DNA of 64,000 nt from UBA1672 sp965263215 (GTDB lineage Bacteria > Pseudomonadota > Alphaproteobacteria > Micavibrionales > Micavibrionaceae), in contig OZ253663.1 of NCBI GenBank assembly GCA_965263215.1, positions 1,488,001 through 1,552,000 on the forward strand, given 5' to 3'. Both the position numbers and the translations under genes were made by a program. Positions 61,577-64,000 of this stretch are shown here, in pieces (within the stretch, counting starts at the first letter, position 1; each line of letters begins with the position of its first letter). The notes beneath the pieces are model-generated. The model made no database searches and was not told the DNA's origin. It saw only the letters and a program-made list of their open reading frames with translations.

Positions 61577-62845
61577 ATGTTGAGCGTGAAAACAGTGCTG
61601 CAGAATTTTTTTGAAAGGAATCTTTTCGAAAGGATTATCATCTACATCGTGCTGTCCGAATTGCTTGTTAAGATTATTTTTGAGCTTATTCTTGGGCAAT
61701 GGGATTTCATACAAGGGCAAAACAAACAATGGTTTTTTTATAGTTTTCTGGCTTTGGATTACCTTATATCAGTTAAGAAAGTTATTAAAATACGCGTCAC
61801 GGTAAACCCCATGTCACTTTTGGCGTTTGTTTTTCTGATTATGGTGGCACATGGGTTGTTCATGGGCATAATGTTAGGAAACTCTATTTCTATCGTCGCT
61901 AATGATACAATTCCTATTCTGATGATCGCTTTGAATATTTTACGAATGCAATCTGTTACAGAGTACAAACCTTTTGATTTGAAGTTTTTATTGTACTTTT
62001 GCGCCTTTGTAACGATTGGAACTGGTACTGTCGGATTTATGGCAGATATTTTAAGGCGGCCTTCTGGCCCTGCTATTCCTGAAGAGGCTATATTTTTTCC
62101 TTTATTCTTGGCAGCTCTTTACACGATAAAACCTTTTCCAAAATGGATTATTGTACTGGTCGCCGTTATGATTGTCGCTACAGTTGGCGATTTCAACAGA
62201 ACAACAATGGCATTTATTACGATCGTGGTATCAGGATATATCTTATTTAATGTTATTAGGTATCCGACAAAAGGCTTAGTTGTGATGACAATGGTTTTGA
62301 TTGTTGTATCCGTTGCCTCACAAATTGTGCCCGAAGATTCTAAGACATATAGAAGGATTGTTGGGTTGGCAGAAGTGGATTTAAGCAAAAGCACCGGTTC
62401 TATCGGGGAACGTCAAGAAGAGTGGCGTGCCATTAATTTGAAATACGAAGAAAAAGGCAGCACCATAGAGTTGTTCGGGCTTGGTTTTGGCGGTGTATAT
62501 GAAGTTGCCAGAACACATGCGTATTTGAAAAATTATGGCCATGCACATTATTCTTGGGCGTGGTTTAAATTACGTTTTGGACAAATTGGCTATATTTACC
62601 TTTTCATTTTCGCATCGGCTCTTTTATATAATGGGTTTATATGGGGCACTCACGCAATACGGGGTGTTGATGGAGCGTGGTTCATCGTGTTTTTATGTTT
62701 GATATCGTTGTTATATTGTATGACTTATGTGAACGCTGGATTGCTTATGATGGGTATTCAGTTTATTCACTATAAATCAAATCAACAGAAAAAATCAGAA
62801 GAAGACGCATCTAGTGAGAGTATCGAAGAAAGGCAAAAGTTATGA
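61577..62845 (+). CDS. O-antigen ligase/polymerase-like membrane protein
   Basis: 422 residues with about ten hydrophobic segments. A large loop contains SKSTGSIGERQEEWRAINLK, resembling the Wzy_C/WaaL loop with its Ser/Arg and RxxxW features, followed by FGLGFGGVYEVARTHAYLKN with an H-x-H pattern near HAHYSWAWFKLRFG. It probably joins or polymerises surface polysaccharide at the periplasmic face. Ends in a four-base overlap with the acyltransferase gene. Confidence 0.8.
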   Translation: MLSVKTVLQNFFERNLFERIIIYIVLSELLVKIIFELILGQWDFIQGQNKQWFFYSFLALDYLISVKKVIKIRVTVNPMSLLAFVFLIMVAHGLFMGIMLGNSISIVANDTIPILMIALNILRMQSVTEYKPFDLKFLLYFCAFVTIGTGTVGFMADILRRPSGPAIPEEAIFFPLFLAALYTIKPFPKWIIVLVAVMIVATVGDFNRTTMAFITIVVSGYILFNVIRYPTKGLVVMTMVLIVVSVASQIVPEDSKTYRRIVGLAEVDLSKSTGSIGERQEEWRAINLKYEEKGSTIELFGLGFGGVYEVARTHAYLKNYGHAHYSWAWFKLRFGQIGYIYLFIFASALLYNGFIWGTHAIRGVDGAWFIVFLCLISLLYCMTYVNAGLLMMGIQFIHYKSNQQKKSEEDASSESIEERQKL

Positions 62846-63510
62846 TTAATATTTTTATTTCATTATTGCTTTGTCCTCTGCCTAACATCATTAAAAGAGC
62901 GATATATAATCAACTATTAGGGCATGAGATCGATAAAACGGCACGGATTGGCTTTTCAATCATACGTGTTAAAAAGCTTAAAATGGCAGAGCATAGTAGA
63001 ATCAAAAATTTTTCCGTTCTTAAGGGAATGGATTACGTTGAAATGGGTTCCTACTCATCAATCGGTACATTTAATCGGTTTACAGCAGCCTCCACTGACA
63101 ACAAAAATTTGTTTGTTGATGAAAAAGACAGGTTTCCTGCATTAATTATCGGCGAGCATAGCTCTATTGTTTCTAAGCATTATTTCGATTGTAACAACAC
63201 CATAAAAATTGGGTCTTTTACCACGATTGCTGGTATGGGGACGTCTTTTTGGACGCATGGGATTAATATTCGAGATAATAAGCAAGAAACACGGTCAATA
63301 GAGGTGGGTGATTTTTGCCTTATTGGAGCGCAATCTGTTGTCGTTAAAGGGGCAAAACTGCCAAGCTATTGCGTATTGGGGGCTAACTCGACACTTCATA
63401 AAGCGCACGAGAATACACACATGCTATATTCTGGAGTTCCCGCCGTTTCAATTATGAAATTTGATGAAAACAGTAAATATTTTCATCGTGAGCACGGATC
63501 TGTGAACTAA
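62842..63510 (+). CDS. Left-handed beta-helix (hexapeptide) acyltransferase
   Basis: 222 residues. N-terminal hydrophobic part (MINIFISLLLCPLPNIIKRA) followed by hexapeptide repeats such as YVEMGSYSSIGTFNRFTAAS and IIGEHSSIVSKHYFDCNNTI. The catalytic His may be in FWTHGINIRD. Typical of O-acetyltransferases that modify surface sugars. ATG overlaps the polymerase-like gene stop, so they are co-translated. Confidence 0.85.
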   Translation: MINIFISLLLCPLPNIIKRAIYNQLLGHEIDKTARIGFSIIRVKKLKMAEHSRIKNFSVLKGMDYVEMGSYSSIGTFNRFTAASTDNKNLFVDEKDRFPALIIGEHSSIVSKHYFDCNNTIKIGSFTTIAGMGTSFWTHGINIRDNKQETRSIEVGDFCLIGAQSVVVKGAKLPSYCVLGANSTLHKAHENTHMLYSGVPAVSIMKFDENSKYFHREHGSVN

Positions 63511-64000
63511 CTGTCAGTTTTGTAATGAGACAGAATTTTTTGCGCTATATGTTCAGCCAAGCTTTTTTCTGAGCAGACCTTATCCCACCATTCGAGTGTT
63601 TGTGTGTGTAGCGCTAACATTCTATCTTTATCTGCTAGAAGCGCAGGTACCACCGTTTTTATATCAGACCAATTTTTTAATCTGATAATGGGAGCATCAT
63701 CATAAAACCACGCTTTCGGGAAGGCTTCACCAATTAAAATACATCCGGAGCGCATTGCCTCATAGAAACGGAAAGTTTCGAGATTAGCACCACGCGGAAT
63801 AGGACAAATTTTAGTGTTCATAACATTTTCAAGATAGAGTTGATTTTCATTACTGATGCTATCTTTGAAACCCGTAGTTATTTTGGTTTTGATATTTAGA
63901 TCAGGATTATGTTCTTGTAGTTGTTCAAGTGCCTTTGTCATCCGATCTCTTGCGAGTTCTTTGGGTCTTTTAATTCTAAAAAGTTGATCTTTTTTATGTT
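63507..64000 (-). CDS. Exostosin-like glycosyltransferase, 3' part (5' end outside window)
   Basis: The frame stays open to the window edge; the ATG at 63941 is internal. Visible: TKICPIPRGANLETFRFYEA and MRSGCILIGEAFPKAW, the pattern of exostosin/GT47-type C-terminal regions (PRG...R..EA...GC.P). It likely adds a sugar during surface glycan synthesis. Convergent with the acyltransferase gene, overlapping by four bases; together with the polymerase-like gene it marks a polysaccharide cluster that continues beyond the window. Confidence 0.75.
   Translation of the reverse strand, partial: HKKDQLFRIKRPKELARDRMTKALEQLQEHNPDLNIKTKITTGFKDSISNENQLYLENVMNTKICPIPRGANLETFRFYEAMRSGCILIGEAFPKAWFYDDAPIIRLKNWSDIKTVVPALLADKDRMLALHTQTLEWWDKVCSEKSLAEHIAQKILSHYKTDS

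Overview
The window reads as a chromosome segment of an alphaproteobacterium of fairly low GC content (my eyeball estimate is low-to-mid 40s percent; not computed). The gene order supports this: miaB - phoH - ybeY - corC - lnt - xre regulator - metK - trmB, then rimP - nusA - infB - rbfA - truB - rpsO - pnp. So do a fabI/fabB/fabA block, an Rrf2-led SUF operon, and fur followed by a small Cys/His protein and a DUF1491 gene. A Micavibrio- or Rhodospirillales-like lineage would fit, but that is only an impression. There are no IS elements, prophage genes, CRISPR arrays or rRNA genes. One tRNA is present, tRNA-Ser(GCT).

Layout. 0-5 kb: the end of a patatin-like phospholipase, a HAD phosphatase, an alanine/glycine:cation symporter, a small secreted protein and a 2-hydroxyacid dehydrogenase. 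5-13 kb: intact RNA-modification, envelope and methionine-cycle genes. 13.6-19.0 kb: the essential genes trmB, rimP, nusA, infB and rbfA are all broken by single-base indels, although each protein can still be read by hopping between frames. The flanking genes are clean, so this is most likely a local sequence-quality defect. 19-31 kb: truB, rpsO, gpmI, pnp, a phosphodiesterase, fatty-acid synthesis genes and several unknowns. 31-41 kb: dusA, a tandem pair of unknown paralogues, and a tightly packed SUF iron-sulfur operon (sufR-B-...-C-...-D-S-...-T-A) interleaved with small unknown genes. 41-49 kb: prfC, an entericidin-like lipoprotein, fur, a sensor kinase, a diguanylate cyclase, an unusual tgt, rpmB and a CbiB-like membrane protein. 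49-57 kb: an intracellular PHA depolymerase with a lysine-rich tail, a metallopeptidase, ruvX and the gatC-A-B operon interleaved with small membrane or secreted genes. 57-64 kb: a surface region with an inverse autotransporter, an RTX-type secreted protein, an O-antigen ligase/polymerase-like protein, an acyltransferase and a partial exostosin-like glycosyltransferase.

Points that deserve most attention: (1) the tRNA-guanine transglycosylase lacks the three zinc-ligand cysteines of bacterial Tgt and has a Gly-rich substrate loop reminiscent of queuine-using enzymes; (2) two secreted proteins, one in the suf operon and one in the gat operon, share an eight-cysteine pattern with identical central spacing, suggesting an undescribed family; (3) the SUF operon carries several uncharacterised small genes in translationally coupled positions; (4) the indel-rich patch must be resolved before any biological reading of nusA/infB; (5) there are several candidate RNA or operator elements in intergenic regions.
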